Assembly (NCBI GenBank): GCA_022009935.1
Contig: CP091731.1
Coordinates: forward strand, 558,001 to 622,000
DNA length: 64,000 nt
Direction of reading: 5' to 3'
From: Candidatus Melainabacteria bacterium
GTDB lineage: Bacteria; Cyanobacteriota; Vampirovibrionia; Gastranaerophilales; Gastranaerophilaceae
Part shown: piece by piece, positions 1 through 12,355 of the stretch
Layout: every line of letters begins with the position of its first letter
Position numbering within the stretch: position 1 is the first letter of the stretch
The notes under the pieces: model-generated
What the model saw: only the letters and a program-made list of their open reading frames with translations
The model's database searches: none
Told to the model about the DNA's origin: nothing
Program-made: the position numbers and the translations under genes

Positions 1-320
1 CCGATTCTGCTTGCAATAAGTACAAAATTCCAAGTACCCAACCCTAAAGGTGTAAGTTTTGTTCCTTTATTAAGAAAATTTTCAAGATATTTTGCCATAC
101 CACGAGGTCCAAACCGAACAACAACATCACATAATAAAGCAGCTGCAAAATGAATAGCTCCTTCTTTAATTCGTCCATCCAAAAACTGCCCTGCCCCTGG
201 ACAAATAGCAGAAGCACAAGCTTTTGTAATTTTTTTATCAAAAAAAGACGGCTTATTATTTTTTCTTTGTTGTTTGTCAATTGCATTTACTGCAGCGACA
301 GCACCAATTGTAGCTAACAT
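1..320 (-). CDS. hypothetical small protein, C-terminus cut by window edge
   Basis: About 106 residues are visible in one open frame starting at an ATG and running off the left edge. The N-terminus is MLATIGAVAAVNAIDKQQ, followed by a basic stretch and then a Pro-Gly-x-Gly-Gln pattern (residues 37-45, CPGAGQFLDG) and a short hydrophobic segment (FAAALLCDVVVRF). A P-G-x-GQ element followed by a Gly and a hydrophobic helix is typical of small TM2/DUF5683-like membrane proteins, but the visible part is too short to assign a family. The gene is separated from the next minus-strand gene by about 100 bases of AT-rich sequence in which I see no terminator. Confidence 0.55.
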   Translation of the reverse strand, partial: MLATIGAVAAVNAIDKQQRKNNKPSFFDKKITKACASAICPGAGQFLDGRIKEGAIHFAAALLCDVVVRFGPRGMAKYLENFLNKGTKLTPLGLGTWNFVLIASRI

Positions 321-419
321 ATTTCACTATACTATTTTACTATCTATAATATATATAAAAAATACATTTACATAAAAATTGACATTTGGTACTAAAGTAT
401 TAACAATAATTTACAAAAT

Positions 420-3378
420 TTAAGCGCTTAATCTGAATATTTCCATAATTTCTTTATCTGATAGTTCAGTTATCATTTTTTCACCTTCAAAGACAGCCAT
501 ATCTGCAAGTTTTTGTTTTGATTTAATTATTTCATCGATTTTTTCTTCAAAAGTGCCAAGTGTGATAAGCCTGTGCACCATAACATTTTTATCTTGTCCT
601 ATACGATATGCTCTATCAGTTGCTTGGTCTTCAACCGCAGGGTTCCACCACAAATCATAATGGATTACATTTGTTGCAGCTGTGAGGTTTAACCCGGTAC
701 CTCCTGCTTTTAATGACAGTATCATCAATTTTTTATTTTCATCATTTTGATACAAATCAATCATTTTTTCACGTTCAAGACGATTTAAAGAACCGTGGAA
801 AAATAAAGGCTCCATATTAATTTCATTTGTAATCATTTCCTTCAAAATAGCGCCCATCTCTTTATATTGAGTAAAGATAACAGCTTTTTCACCATTTTCA
901 ATCATCTTAGACACTAAATCTATTAATTTTTGTGCCTTGCCTGAATTTTCATAAGACATTGAGCCGGATTTCAAATAGTGATAAGGGTGATTGCATATTT
1001 GTTTCAATGTAGTAATAAGTTTGAAAATCATGCCACGACGATTTATACCGTTTAATTTTGAGATTTCGTTCATTATTTCTTCAAGAACACGGTTATACAA
1101 AATCGTTTGAGCTTTAGTTAAATAGCAATAATCGTCAATAACAACCTTTTCCGGCAGGTCGTTTATTATTGTTTTATCAGTTTTCAGACGTCTTAATACA
1201 AAAGGTGAAACGCACAATTTTAACTTTTTGTGCACGTTTTGTTTCTCTGAATTTTTCAATCGGGATTGCATAAGACCTTTGAAACTCTTTCAATGTTCCT
1301 AAATATCCTTTATTAATAAAATCAAAAATACTCCACAATTCAGTCAACCTATTTTCAACAGGAGTACCTGTCATTGCAACCCGATAGTCAGCCTTTAAAG
1401 ATTTTAATGCAACGGCTTGAGAGGTTTCAGGGTTTTTGATATTTTGTGCTTCATCAACAATCAACATTCCCCATTTTTTTCTTTTTAAACTCATCAAAAT
1501 CAATACGCAAAATTGCAAATGTAGTTATGACAACATCAGCTTGTGTGTCAAATTTTCTTTCGGGGCCGTGGTATATTAAAGGTTTTAAAGATTTGGCAAA
1601 CATATTCAATTCTTTGACCCAATTGCCAACCAATGTTGTTGGGCAAACAATCAAAACTTGACCTTTTAATTTTTTTCATTTCCTTCATTTTCAAAATCAG
1701 ACTTATAACCTGAATTGTCTTGCCAAGTCCCATATCATCAGCAATGCAAGAGCCAAAACCTTTTATTGAATTTGTGTATAGCCACTTGAAACCGTTTTCT
1801 TGATATTTGCGCAAAATTCCCTTCAACTCTTTTGGAACTTCAACATCTTCATGTCGGTTTAAATCGTTAACAATTCGCATGAAAGCTTCATCATAATCAA
1901 ATTCAATATCCTTAATTTGACCGCTATAAGCCAAGTTTAAAAGTTCAAGATTAGTTAATTCTTTTTCCTCAATATCAAGATTAGTCACCTTTTCAATAAT
2001 TTCATTTCTGTCTTTTTCATCAATTAAAACATACATTCCTTTGTATTCAATTAAGCCTGATTTATCTTTTGTTAAATTTTGAAACTCTTCAAGTGATAGT
2101 TTTTCATCACCTATATTTATATGAGTTTGAAATTTCAATATTTCACTTATTTTTATTGTGCCGCCATTTGGATTTGACATAAACTCATGCAATTCTTTTT
2201 CACGCTTGTCCTTGATTTGGCTTGAAATTGAAACACGAGGAATGATAATATTATCAAATTCGCCAGGCAAAACAAGTTCAATTTTGGCTTTTGCAAATTA
2301 TAATTGTTGTGGGTAATAAGCTTATAAACCTCATCTAAAGATAGGTGATGGCTTTCATTTTCAATGATTCCACACAACAAATCAGATTGCTTTTTAATAT
2401 ACTCAATTTGTTTTTCAACAATTGAACGAACATACAAAGCCTCTTGGGAGAAAATAGTATCTTTTTCATAAATCTCATTCAAAAGTATTTTTTCACCAGT
2501 TTTGTTGTCTACAACATAAATTCTGAAGACAAAATTGTTTGCATCGATTTTTTGGACTTCAAACCTTGGAACAATGTCATACTTTCCAATGTATATTTCT
2601 TCCAACCATTCATCAATCAATTCTGCAAGATTGTGAGAAGAAGCCATTTTTTTACGTTCAAGCGGTTTTATAAAGTAAATTGCACTTTTATACTGAGTAA
2701 ATTTTTGCGACTTGGAGTTTAAAAATTTGTATATTTGTGCATTTACATAATTATCTAATAATTTTATTATTAAATTTTTGTCTTTTAAATACGGTTCCCA
2801 ATCGAGATTAATAATTTGGTTTAAAAGACTTGCAACATCTTTATTTTCTTTAAGTATTTCATATCGAATATAGAAAAAATTGCCATTTTCGTAGACTTTT
2901 GGAATAAAATAAAGTTTTTCGATAAGACGATTTCCCAATTGAGAAAGGATATTCATCAACTTAAAAGACGTTGTTGTGTAATCTAAGTTCAGATATTCAT
3001 TAAATGAACAAAAATAATCCCAAATCATTTCAAGCGGGACTTTGTAGCCTTCTTTTTGTCCCAATCCTTCAATGTCTTTGAATTCACTTCTCAAACGGTA
3101 CATTGAGCCTTTATTTTTAAGGTAAAACTCAAAATTTGTTTTTGGGGTAACAAAAAGTTCAACTTTTTCTTCGGTTCTGTTAAGAAATAAAAGTCAGTAT
3201 TTCTAAATGGGGTATTAATATTGTCAAATGTTTGTGAATACTCTTCTTCAATAAGTTCGTATATTGTTGACAATATCGTACGAAAATTTTTGTTATCAAG
3301 ATAATTTGGGTTTTCACTTAAGTTCAAAAATAATTCATCTAAATCATTTTTCTTTATTTTAAAGTTTAAATTTTCCAC
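420..3378 (-). CDS. SNF2/HepA-family helicase (DEAD/DEAH superfamily 2), frameshifted
   Basis: An ATP-dependent DNA translocase of the SNF2 type, about 985 codons, interrupted by about five single-base shifts near 3100, 2270, 1660, 1510 and 1270. The frames join into one protein: an N-terminal region of unknown fold (first ~600 residues), then motif I (DDMGLGKTIQ), motif II as DEAQ (DEAQNIKNP), motif III (MTGTPVENR), and in the C-terminal RecA lobe motif V (KAGGTGLNLTAA) and motif VI (ATDRAYRIGQ). The C-terminal set of motifs is intact and in order, so I read the gene as functional with sequencing errors. The first codon in frame is GTG; an ATG 13 bases upstream lies in another frame and may be the true start if a base is missing. 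Such bacterial SNF2 proteins act in transcription recycling or DNA repair; the exact role here is not determinable. Confidence 0.85.
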
Positions 3379-3541
3379 TATTCTTACTCATTTATACTCT
3401 TTATGAACTAATATTATATCAAAAAACAAAATAAAAACCCACAATTTATAATTTTTTGTAAATTTTTTTTAATGTCACCTCTTCTATTTTTTTTAGTTGA
3501 TGTTATAATTTTTAATATACGAGTATTTAAGTTTAGATTAG

Positions 3542-5602
3542 ATGTACCAAAACAATAAATATAAAAAGGTTTTTATAAATTTTTGTATCCTGACGCTTGC
3601 ATTAACAATGATAAGTGGCAATGAGGTTTCTGCAAAAATTTTTCCGTTGAAAAAAGAAAAACACGAAATAAACAACAATGTTTCAAAAACAAAGAACACA
3701 AGTTTAAATTTTGGAAGAAAAAAAATAGCAAGATAAAAATTGAAACACCAATTGACGGAGAAGAAAAAGATGATGACAGCATAAAACCGCTTATGTGGGA
3801 CGCATCTTCAAACATCAATGAGTTTGCTCAGGAAGAAAAATCTTTGCAAAATACTGTTTTTATTAAAGAAATTGTTATCAAGGGTAACAATTTAATTGAT
3901 GTAAATGATATAAAAAACTCATTAACCGTTAAAGAAGGTGACTCGTTTAAACGCGAAGATATTCAAAATTCGTTGAAACAAGTTTATGAAATGGGGTATT
4001 TTTCACACAAAATGAAAGCAATCCCGGTAAAATACGATGACAACAACGTCATTTTAAATATTGTTGTTGAAGAAAACATTCCGATTGTTAATTTTACAAT
4101 TGAAGGAAACAAAAGCATATCAAATGGTGAGCTTTACGGTGCTCTTTCTCAACTTGAAGGAAAACCTCAAAATATTAAAGCTGTTACAGATGCAATAAAC
4201 AATATAGAAAATCTTTATTCAAAAAAGGGCTATATTTTAGCACGAGTTAAAAATGTATATGATGACCCCGACGGAACAGTAAACTTTGTGATTGACGAAG
4301 GTATCATAAATTCTATCACTTATGAAGGCAACCACAAAACAAAAGACTATGTCGTAAAAAGAAACATTTTGACACAAAAAGGAAGTGTATACAACGAAAA
4401 CCAGCTTCGTGCAGATTTGTCTCGTTTGTATGCAACACAAGCTTTCAAAGAAGTAAACCGTTCAATAGAGCAGAATGAAAACGGTAAGTATGATATTAAA
4501 ATAACCTTGGAAGAACAAAGAAGTGCAACTGTTTCTCTTGGTGGGGGGATTGATTCACAAACCGGTTTTTTGGCATGACAGGTTTGGTTGATAACAACCT
4601 ATTTGGTCGCGGGCAGAAGTTATCAATAAACTTTATGGCCGGTACAGGGTTGCTGCTTTCAGACAGCTCTACTTTAGACCGTGCCAACCTTCAAGCTGAA
4701 ATAAGCTTTATTGAACCCAAATTTTTAGGCTCAGACACTTCTATGGCTATAAAAGCTTTCGGACGTGATTTCGCTTCATACCAAATTCCTCTTGCCATAG
4801 AACGCAGATATGGCGGTGAATTGACATTTTCCAGACGCTTTAAAGAAGCAAAAACACACTTATGGCTCAATTTCACTTGGTGTTGAAAATGTTGATATAA
4901 AAGAAGGTGATTTTGACAAAATAAAAAGATTGTATGCAGGAAAAGGACTTGATTTTGCAAATCGTGACAAACAACTTGAAGGCGGATTGTTTGCTACAAT
5001 TTCTCCTTCAATTACTTATGATACACGTGATGACATAATGAACCCTCGTCATGGTTCAATTGCCAACATAAGGCTTGACCAATCATTTGGTATTCTTGAT
5101 TTTGAAAAAACACATGCTCGTGCAACCGCTACAATCAAAAAGTATTTTCCTTTGATGAAAAAATCATCAATATCGTTGATGGCAAGAGGTGGTGGAAAAA
5201 TTTACGGCAGCGAAATGCCTGAAGTGTTCGGCTATCGTTTAGGTGGCCCATATTCTATTCGTGGTTTCAAAATGAGCGAAGTCGGCACCGGCGAAGCATT
5301 CATGATGGCTTCTGCTGAAGTGCAAACTCCTTTTTTATTCTTCGATAGGATTGAAAAATTACCGTTTTTGAAAAATATCAAACTAGCTTTCTTTATGGAT
5401 GCCGGTCAGGTATTTAATTCATACACTACAGACTCTATTTATAATCGTCCGCTTAAAGCTATCACAGCAGGTGTTGGTGCCAGAATTTTTATCCCGGGTC
5501 TTGGGACCTTTAAATGTCGATTGGGGTGTACCTCTTACTAATGTCGGCGAAGGTAACAAACGTGGTGCGTTCACTTTTGGCATTGGTGATATGTATTATT
5601 AA
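3542..5602 (+). CDS. bamA: outer-membrane assembly protein BamA / Omp85 family, frameshifted
   Basis: Outer-membrane beta-barrel insertase. The start has a basic N-terminus and hydrophobic signal segment (FINFCILTLALTMISG), then a low-complexity linker, then about three POTRA repeats (for example IKEIVIKGNNLIDVNDI and IVNFTIEGNKSISNGEL), and a C-terminal 16-stranded barrel region. The barrel includes the conserved RGF signature of the lid loop (PYSIRGFKMSE). Shifts are seen near 3735, 4575, 4880 and 5510; joining the frames gives about 685 residues, a little short of E. coli BamA and close to cyanobacterial Omp85 proteins with three POTRAs. The protein ends in an aromatic-rich terminus (GIGDMYY), as expected for a barrel recognised at the outer membrane. 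It shows that the organism is diderm. A TATAAT -10 box lies about 35 bases upstream. Confidence 0.9.
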
Positions 5603-5614
5603 TAAATTATGACG

Positions 5615-8600
5615 TCAATTTTTATTTAATACTTCAAATATTTTTAGCTTGAAGTCTTCTTTATTCAAATTTCCCTTAGGCATGACAAATTGTGCATTGT
5701 TGCCAATTTTTTTATAAAATTCTTCATTCATTTCAACGCCTGTAACAACTACAATAGGAATTTGGTGAAGCATTTCATCTGATTTCATTTTCTTTATTAA
5801 ATCAAAACCTGTAAGTTTGGGCATTTCAATGTCTGTTATTACCAAATCGTAGTGGTTTTTCTTTAAATTTTCTAAAGCATCATATACATTAAAAGTTGTG
5901 TCTGTTTTTAAGTTTGTATCTTTAAATATATTTTTTAATGCTTGTAGCAATGGATATGGAGTCATCCACGATTAGAACAGATTTTTGTTTATCGGTTTCA
6001 ATATATTTTGTTGGTTCAACATGATTTAAAAAATTTTCACTTCTATTATACATAACATTGACAAGCCCTGAAGCATTCAATATTAAACACAAATCTCCGG
6101 AAATAAGCGTTGTTATGCCACTTATTAAATTAAGTTTTATTATTGGAGGATTAAATTTGTTATGAAGAACTTCTTGGTCACCAACTATTCTGTCTGCTAT
6201 AAAACCTATTTTTATATTGTCCGCTTCAATGACTATCATTGTTTCTTTTTGGTTTTTGTTATTATTTGTTTGTAGATTATTTTTAATCTCTAAAACATCA
6301 CTAAACCTAAAGACAGGAATGCTTTCATTGTCAATGATTACATATTTATATTTTTCTTTTTCAATGATTGCATCATTGTTCACAAATTTAACCTGATTAA
6401 TAACATTTGTAGGTATTGAAAAATATTGATTAGCAACCACAAAGACAAATACTTTGACAGTTGCCATAGAAGTTGGAAGTTCAATTTTAACTTTTGCACC
6501 TTTTGACAAAACAGAAGTCATATTGACTTTTCCGTTTAGTTTATTTATTTTTGTTTGAACAACATCAAGGCCGATGCCACGTCCGGAAATATCAGTTATG
6601 GTTTCAGCGGTTGAAAACCCAGGTAAAAAATGATATTCATAATTTGTTCATCAGGCAGAGAATTTATTTCATCAGCTGTCAAAAGTCCTTGGCTTAAAGC
6701 TTTTTCTTTTATTTTTTCAATATTCACACCACATCCGTCATCTTGTATTTCAATCACAAGTTTATTATTTATATGACGAGCTGAAATGTATATTTTGCCG
6801 ACACGCGGTTTCAAATTTCTTTCCCGCACATCAGGCATTTCAATACCGTGGTCGATTGCATTTCTTAAAATGTGTATAAGCGGTGATTTTATTTCCTCAA
6901 TAATTTTTTTATCCGCAGTCACATTTGACCCCATAATATACAATTCAACTTCCTTGCCGCTTTGTTTTGAAATGTCCCTCACCATTCTTGGAAGAGCTTG
7001 AAAAACTATTGACATTGGTAAAACTCGTATGTTTTTTACCATGTTTTCAATTTCCATTATTGTTTGACTCATTTTAGAATCGTCATCTTGTATTTTGCGA
7101 TGAAGTTTTGACAATTTATATATCAAATCATGTATTCTGTCTGAATTGTCTTTAAATACCATAAAAAACTGTCGCATAAATGTTAGCATTGAATCAACAT
7201 CACGAACGCTAATTGAATGATTTAGTTTACGCTCAAAATATTTTATATAATTTAATGATTTATGCGAAAAATTATGCCAAAATTCAAAATCATCCTGTAT
7301 TTCATTTAACCCTTGAAGATGCGAACGAGTTTTTTATTTTATTTGTTATCAACTCTCCAACCTGATTTACAAGCTTATCAAGTTTTAAAGTATCAACTCT
7401 CATTGTTTTTATTTCGTTTTGTTCCGTGTCATTTATTATATCATCAAGTTTTTTATATGAACTTTGATTAATATTAACCAAATTATTTGATTTAATAAGA
7501 TTGTTTGAAGAACTATTATTTTCATATAATTCTTCAACAATTGAAAGTTGATTAATTATTAAATCAACATCCTCTAAGTTTTCATCACATAAAGTAACCG
7601 CAAATAAAGTGTTTTTTATATATGATACTACATCTTCTTTTATAAAATTATTATTATGTTTTATATTTTCTAAAATTTCATCTATTTTTGCATAAACTTT
7701 TTTCTTTTGAAGGCAAATTAGTCATATTGTCAAATTTTATTAAAATATCAACTAATTCATCAGCAAGTTTTGAATTGATATGTAAACAATCAATTTTTGT
7801 TCCAAAAATCCGACTGCTTCTTCCTGAAGATTTTGTTGTTCAACTTCTGAAGTCACAGAAACAATATTAATTTTGTTTTCTGTTGCTTTAGTTTTCACAT
7901 TTTTCTTTATTTTTTCAAATTGACTAAAAAATATATTCAACATCATCTTGTGATACAATGTCTGTTGCATTTTTTATAAATTTCAATTTCTCAATTATAT
8001 GATTTAAAATAGCAACTTCGTCATTAAAAAGAATATTGCTCAAAAATTTTCTTAATTTTTTGAAAATGGTTGATAATATTTTCTGTCAGATAACAATTGT
8101 TGTGTTTTTTTAATTCTTCAATAAATTTATCAGTATCGGAAATAACGTTAAATATTTTTGCCAATTTTCGTTTGATAAAACATTAATAACAATTTCTTCA
8201 CTTTTTGGCTGTGTTTTATTCTCCGGTTGTTCAAGATTTTCGTCTTTCACTTTTTAATATTATTGAGTTTTTCTAAATATTTATTAAAACTGTCATCATA
8301 AACTTCACTTTTTTGTTTAACAGACAAATTAATTAAATTTTTATATAATCAATAGTTTCAATAAGAACATCAATAACAGATTTAGTTATGAGTATTTTTT
8401 TATCCCGAGCCAAGCCCAAAACATCTTCAATAGAATGTGCAAGTTTTTGGATATTATTAAACCCGACCATTCTTGAAGCACCTTTCAAAGAATGCGCATT
8501 GCGAAACAATATATTCAAAGTTTCACTTGATGAAGGATTTTTTCAAGTTGTATCAAAGTATCATTGAAACGAGACGTGATTTCATCTGCCTCACTTTGAA

Positions 8601-8647
8601 ATATATTCAATATTTCTTCAAATTCTTCATCTGAAAAAATCAATCAT
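5615..8647 (-). CDS. cheA: hybrid chemotaxis histidine kinase CheA (Hpt ... HATPase-CheW-REC), frameshifted
   Basis: A hybrid CheA of about 1,010 codons. Order of parts: N-terminal Hpt domain with phospho-accepting His (RNAHSLKGASRMVGF), a long poorly conserved Asn/Lys-rich middle, a dimerisation helix pair, a HATPase domain (N box RNAIDHGIEMP, G1 box QDDGCGVNI, G2 box GRGIGLDVV read across a shift), a CheW domain (VANQYFSIPTNVINQV) and a C-terminal receiver (VLIVDDSIS, with the acceptor Asp in TDIEMPKLTGF). About ten single-base shifts break it. It follows the MCP gene after 23 bases with an AGGAT-type ribosome binding site, so the two form an operon. Attached receivers are typical of Pil-Chp/PixL-like systems rather than of the flagellar CheA-CheY type. 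No cheB, cheR or free cheY is visible nearby. Confidence 0.88.
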
Positions 8648-8670
8648 TTGATAATATCCTAGCCTAAAAT

Positions 8671-9668
8671 TTACATATTTAAAAATGAAGCAAGCAAATT
8701 CAAATTGTTTTGCATTATTTTTTTCACTTCGACAAAATCATTTTCAATTTTAAAAGACAATTTATCGATTTCTTCAAAGTTTATATCGTTATCAACTTCA
8801 CAATCAACGACATTATTAATAGATTTTGATAAATCTGTTATTTGTTTAATTAAATTAGAAATATCGTTTTCAATGTCTGTGACCAGTTTTACCCCAGCTT
8901 CGACTTCTTTAGCCCCTTCTTCAGTAGCAATAACGGTAGAATTTGTAACATATTGAATATCACCAATCAAAGAAGTAACTTTGTTTGTTGCCTGCTTGGA
9001 ATCATCAGCAAGTTTTTCTTATTTCAGCTGCCACAACAGCAAAACCTTTACCGTGTTCACCGGCACGAGCAGCTTCAACAGCTGCATTCAAAGCTAGCAT
9101 GTTCGTTTGTTCTGCTATATCTTCAACAACACCGATTGTTGTTTCTATTTGTTGGATATATTCACTTAATTCAACTATTAATTCCGCAATGACCTGTATT
9201 TTTTGCTTTAAAACTACCATTTTATCATAATTTTGCTTAACAATACCAATTTCATTATCTGTAAAAGCTAAAGAAGATTGTGTTTTCTCAATGGCATTTT
9301 TTGTGTTCATACGTGTGTTTATTGAAATATTTTTTATATTTTTTAAAGTTACAATAAATCGATCCAAAAGTTTATGATTTACATCTATCATTTCATAGCT
9401 TTTTTTATTCAAATCTTGTATTTTTTTGATTTTATCATTTATAGCACTACTTATATAAAGATTTATATCCTTATTTATAAAATAGTTGGAGATAAAATAT
9501 TGAAGTATATAAAGAAATAATAGCAACAAAAAGTATCTTTGAGTCACTTATATGTGGAGCAAGATAATCTTTGAATAAAATGTAAATAACAGTAAAAGTT
9601 AAAATAAAAGCTATGTCAATTATTGATTTTAATCTGATTTTAGAGTTCAAATCGTTTTTATAATACAT
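8671..9668 (-). CDS. methyl-accepting chemotaxis protein, minimal membrane type
   Basis: Receptor of the neighbouring CheA. Two hydrophobic segments occupy roughly residues 15-65 (IIDIAFILTFTVIYILF and ILFVAIISLYTSIFYL) with only a short loop between, so there is no periplasmic sensor domain. The rest is a cytoplasmic coiled coil with the nearly invariant hairpin tip (EQTNMLALNAAVEAARAGEHG, truncated here to its core). Two shifts, near 9500 and 9015, are needed to join the frames; the continuing sequence after the tip is correct (AAEIRKLADDSKQ). Length is about 333 residues, short for the family because the sensing module is absent. The receptor probably senses through the membrane or through a partner protein. 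Confidence 0.9.
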
Positions 9669-9709
9669 AAAAGACTCTTTTTTCGTCTATAAATAGTATT
9701 AATTTATAT

Positions 9710-9725
9710 TATAATATGTTATAAT
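9710..9725 (+). promoter_or_regulatory. two overlapping TATAAT -10 boxes in a divergent intergenic region
   Basis: Exact TATAAT hexamers begin at 9710 and 9720 in the 94-base gap between the MCP gene (minus) and the receiver-GGDEF gene (plus). The surrounding sequence is very AT rich and no convincing -35 is visible, so this is a likely but not certain promoter for the plus-strand signalling genes. Confidence 0.4.
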
Positions 9726-9762
9726 AAAAATCAATGAAAATTAAAGAAATTCAAATAATCGT

Positions 9763-11221
9763 ATGAAAAAAACAGTTCTTATAATAGATGATAGTAAAAC
9801 TCAACTAGAGACATTAAAAATAATATTAAAACGGAGTGAATATAATGTTGTAACGGCTTATAATCCACAGGAAGGCTTTTGCAAAATTTTTGAAATAGCT
9901 CCTGATTTAATAATTTCAGATATTGTAATGCCGGATTTAAACGGTTATCAATTTTGCAAGCTTGTTAAAAGTATGTGTTATTCAAAAGAAATTCCTGTAA
10001 TACTATTAACTGTACTTGACCAAAAAAATAGATAAATTTTGGAGCTCAAAATCAGGCGCCAATCGTTTTGTCCCGAAAACTTTGCCAAGTGATGAACTTA
10101 TTAAAATTTGTAATGATGTTATAAATGAAAATCCGGTATGTGAAAAAACAAAAGAACAAATATTGTCTAAAAAATTAATATTAATGATGTTCAAAATATT
10201 CTAAATCAAATTCTTGATAGTACTCTTGTTCGTTCAACAATAATGAATGAATTCAGACTGCTTTCAGAGAACATGAACAATGAACACGAACTTTTAGCCA
10301 ATATTTATAAAATCATTTCATCGATTATTGACTACGATATTGCAGTAGTTTGGTTTAAAGAAAATGATAATGAATGTAAAAATTTCTATTTTGATACTCA
10401 TTTAAATTTGTCTTCAGATTTTAAAAAAAATTTAATCACAGATATTCTTAGCCAATCACACTGCGAAGATGATTTGCAAAACTTCAAAATAACCTACAAT
10501 AATTCTCTTTTTATTAATAGAAATGTTGAATTTGATGATTATAAAAGTTTTGCTTCAAAAAAAATTATTCCAATATATTTTGAAGATAACTTGTTAGGTT
10601 GCTTTGCCATATTTAACAACTCTTATCAAAATTATGAAAATAATGATATTTTTGATGTTATAGTATCTGAATTAAGATTATTATTCCGTATTAAAAAACT
10701 GTATTCACAAACCAAACATCTTGCAATTACAGATTTTCTAACCCAAATATATAATCGAAGACAATTTGATGTTACAATAGAACATGAATTTGCAAGAGCC
10801 ACAAGATACTTAACACCACTCACCTTATGCTTAATAGACATAGACCATTTTAAAAACGTAAATGACACTTATGGGCATAAAATAGGCGATGATGTTTTAT
10901 TCACAATAGCTTCTTTGATAAAAAAATTGTTCCGCAAATCTGATTATGTTTTTTAGATATGGCGGTGAAGAATTTATGATTATAATGCCTGAAACAAATG
11001 TTAATAATGCTTATATCCCGATTGAACGTTTGCGAAAGGAAATCGAAAAACTTGAATTTAATGGTAATAATGCAAAATTTAATATTACAGCAAGTTTTGG
11101 TTTGGCTGATAATTGTGTTGATGCCATGACATTTGAACAACTGATTAAAAATACTGACATTGCTTTATATAAAGCTAAAAATAGCGGACGAAATAAAGTT
11201 GTAATTTATGAAGGAAAATAA
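9763..11221 (+). CDS. response regulator with GAF-like and GGDEF domains (diguanylate cyclase)
   Basis: About 486 codons with shifts near 10025, 10190 and 10955. The N-terminal receiver starts VLIIDDSKTQ and carries the acceptor Asp in SDIVMPDLNGY; the middle (roughly residues 155-310) resembles a GAF domain; the C-terminal third is GGDEF with the start of the domain at TDFLTQIYNRRQF, the metal/substrate region DIDHFKNVNDTYGH and the active site RYGGEEF. GGEEF is a catalytically competent signature, so the protein should make cyclic di-GMP when its receiver is phosphorylated, most simply by the hybrid CheA encoded divergently. I see no RxxD inhibitory site in the usual place, but this region is close to a frameshift. 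The gene overlaps the next one by 14 bases. Confidence 0.85.
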
Positions 11222-12246
11222 CGTTATTATACAACAATCAGAAAATGAAAACAGAAGATTTTTGTTTTTTGAAATTAATAATCAAAAATATGCAATTGAC
11301 ACGTCTTTTGTTGTTGAGTTGATGCATATACCAAAATTTGAAACACCTGCAAAAATGTCAAAATACATTTCCGGAGTGATGCCTTATGACCCCATGTCTA
11401 TTAATATTATTGACATACGCTCTATTTTAAATATGGAAGTTGAAAAATATCGTTTGAACGATTCATTAATAATCCTTAAAACAAGCGAAAATATTTTTGG
11501 AATTATTGTGAATAAAATTATTGATATTTTAACTTTAGATAAAGCTTCTATTCAGCTTTTGCCGTTTGATACACAAAATAAATTAATTGAATTTCTATAT
11601 CGTTATCAGGACTCAAATGTTTCTGTAATAAATCCCGAAGTTATAGATGAAATTGTTAAAAACGCAAAAAATGAAAAAAGTGAATATAATTATGCTAACC
11701 TATTCTTGCAAGATGAAGACTCAAATGAAATTCTTTTGAAAAGACAAAATAATTTATATGAAAAATCAAAACAAATTTTTGAAACCGTTATTGAAAAAGA
11801 AAATTTTCTACAATTTCAAACAAATAATCTAAATTTAGCTTTAAATATAAAATATATAAAAGAAATAGTAAAATTATCTCAAAATAAGTCAATTGAAATT
11901 CCACAAGTGCCCAAATATATAAACAAAATTGTAAATGTGCGTGGGGACTATATAAATGCATTAAACTTATCTTTTATTTTTAAACAGTTTGGATTGTGAA
12001 GAACCGGAAGCTGACAACTATAAAAACCTTATTATTTTGGATTTAAAACACTTAAAAATAGGATTACTGGCAAACGAAATTTATAATATTCGAAGCTTAA
12101 AACATGATGAATTCATTTTAAATACAGACTCAAAATTTCACACAGGATATATTATGGGTGACATTTTTAATGACAACAAATTGTTTTCAATACTAAATAT
12201 AGAAAAAATTATTAACGATGAAAAATTATATATTGCTCAAAAGTAA
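11208..12246 (+). CDS. cheW: CheW-like protein with two CheW domains
   Basis: Scaffold protein that would couple the receptor to the hybrid kinase. Two CheW-type beta-barrel halves are visible: residues about 15-130 (RFLFFEINNQKYAIDTSFVV and later SLIILKTSENIFGIIVNKI) and residues about 195-345 (FLQFQTNNLNLALNIKYIKE, NVRGDYINALNL, IILDLKHLKIGLLANEIYN). A single shift near 11990 separates the last 85 residues. The start overlaps the preceding GGDEF gene, so the two are translationally coupled. Tandem CheW proteins are known in several chemosensory arrays, where they can bridge core units. The annotation is by pattern and context; sequence conservation is weak, as is normal for CheW. Confidence 0.75.
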
Positions 12247-12295
12247 AGATTTATTAAGGGAAAGACAATAAATTTGTCAATTTTTTTCAAAACAA

Positions 12296-12331
12296 ATTCC
12301 TTTAATATATTATATAATATATTAAAGGAAT
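12296..12331. repeat. perfect 36-base palindrome between convergent genes
   Basis: The sequence reads ATTCCTTTAATATATTAT followed by its exact reverse complement, with no loop bases. It lies between the end of the double-CheW gene and the end of rpmE. As RNA it would fold to a long AT-rich hairpin in either direction, so a bidirectional transcription terminator is the simplest reading. A dyad operator is possible but no promoter faces it. Confidence 0.6.
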
Positions 12332-12355
12332 AAAATGATTAATTTATTTAAATTT

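Noticed and set aside
378..410. TTGACA on plus near 379 as a promoter.
   Set aside because: It points into the 3' end of the minus-strand helicase gene with no plus-strand gene downstream and no good -10.
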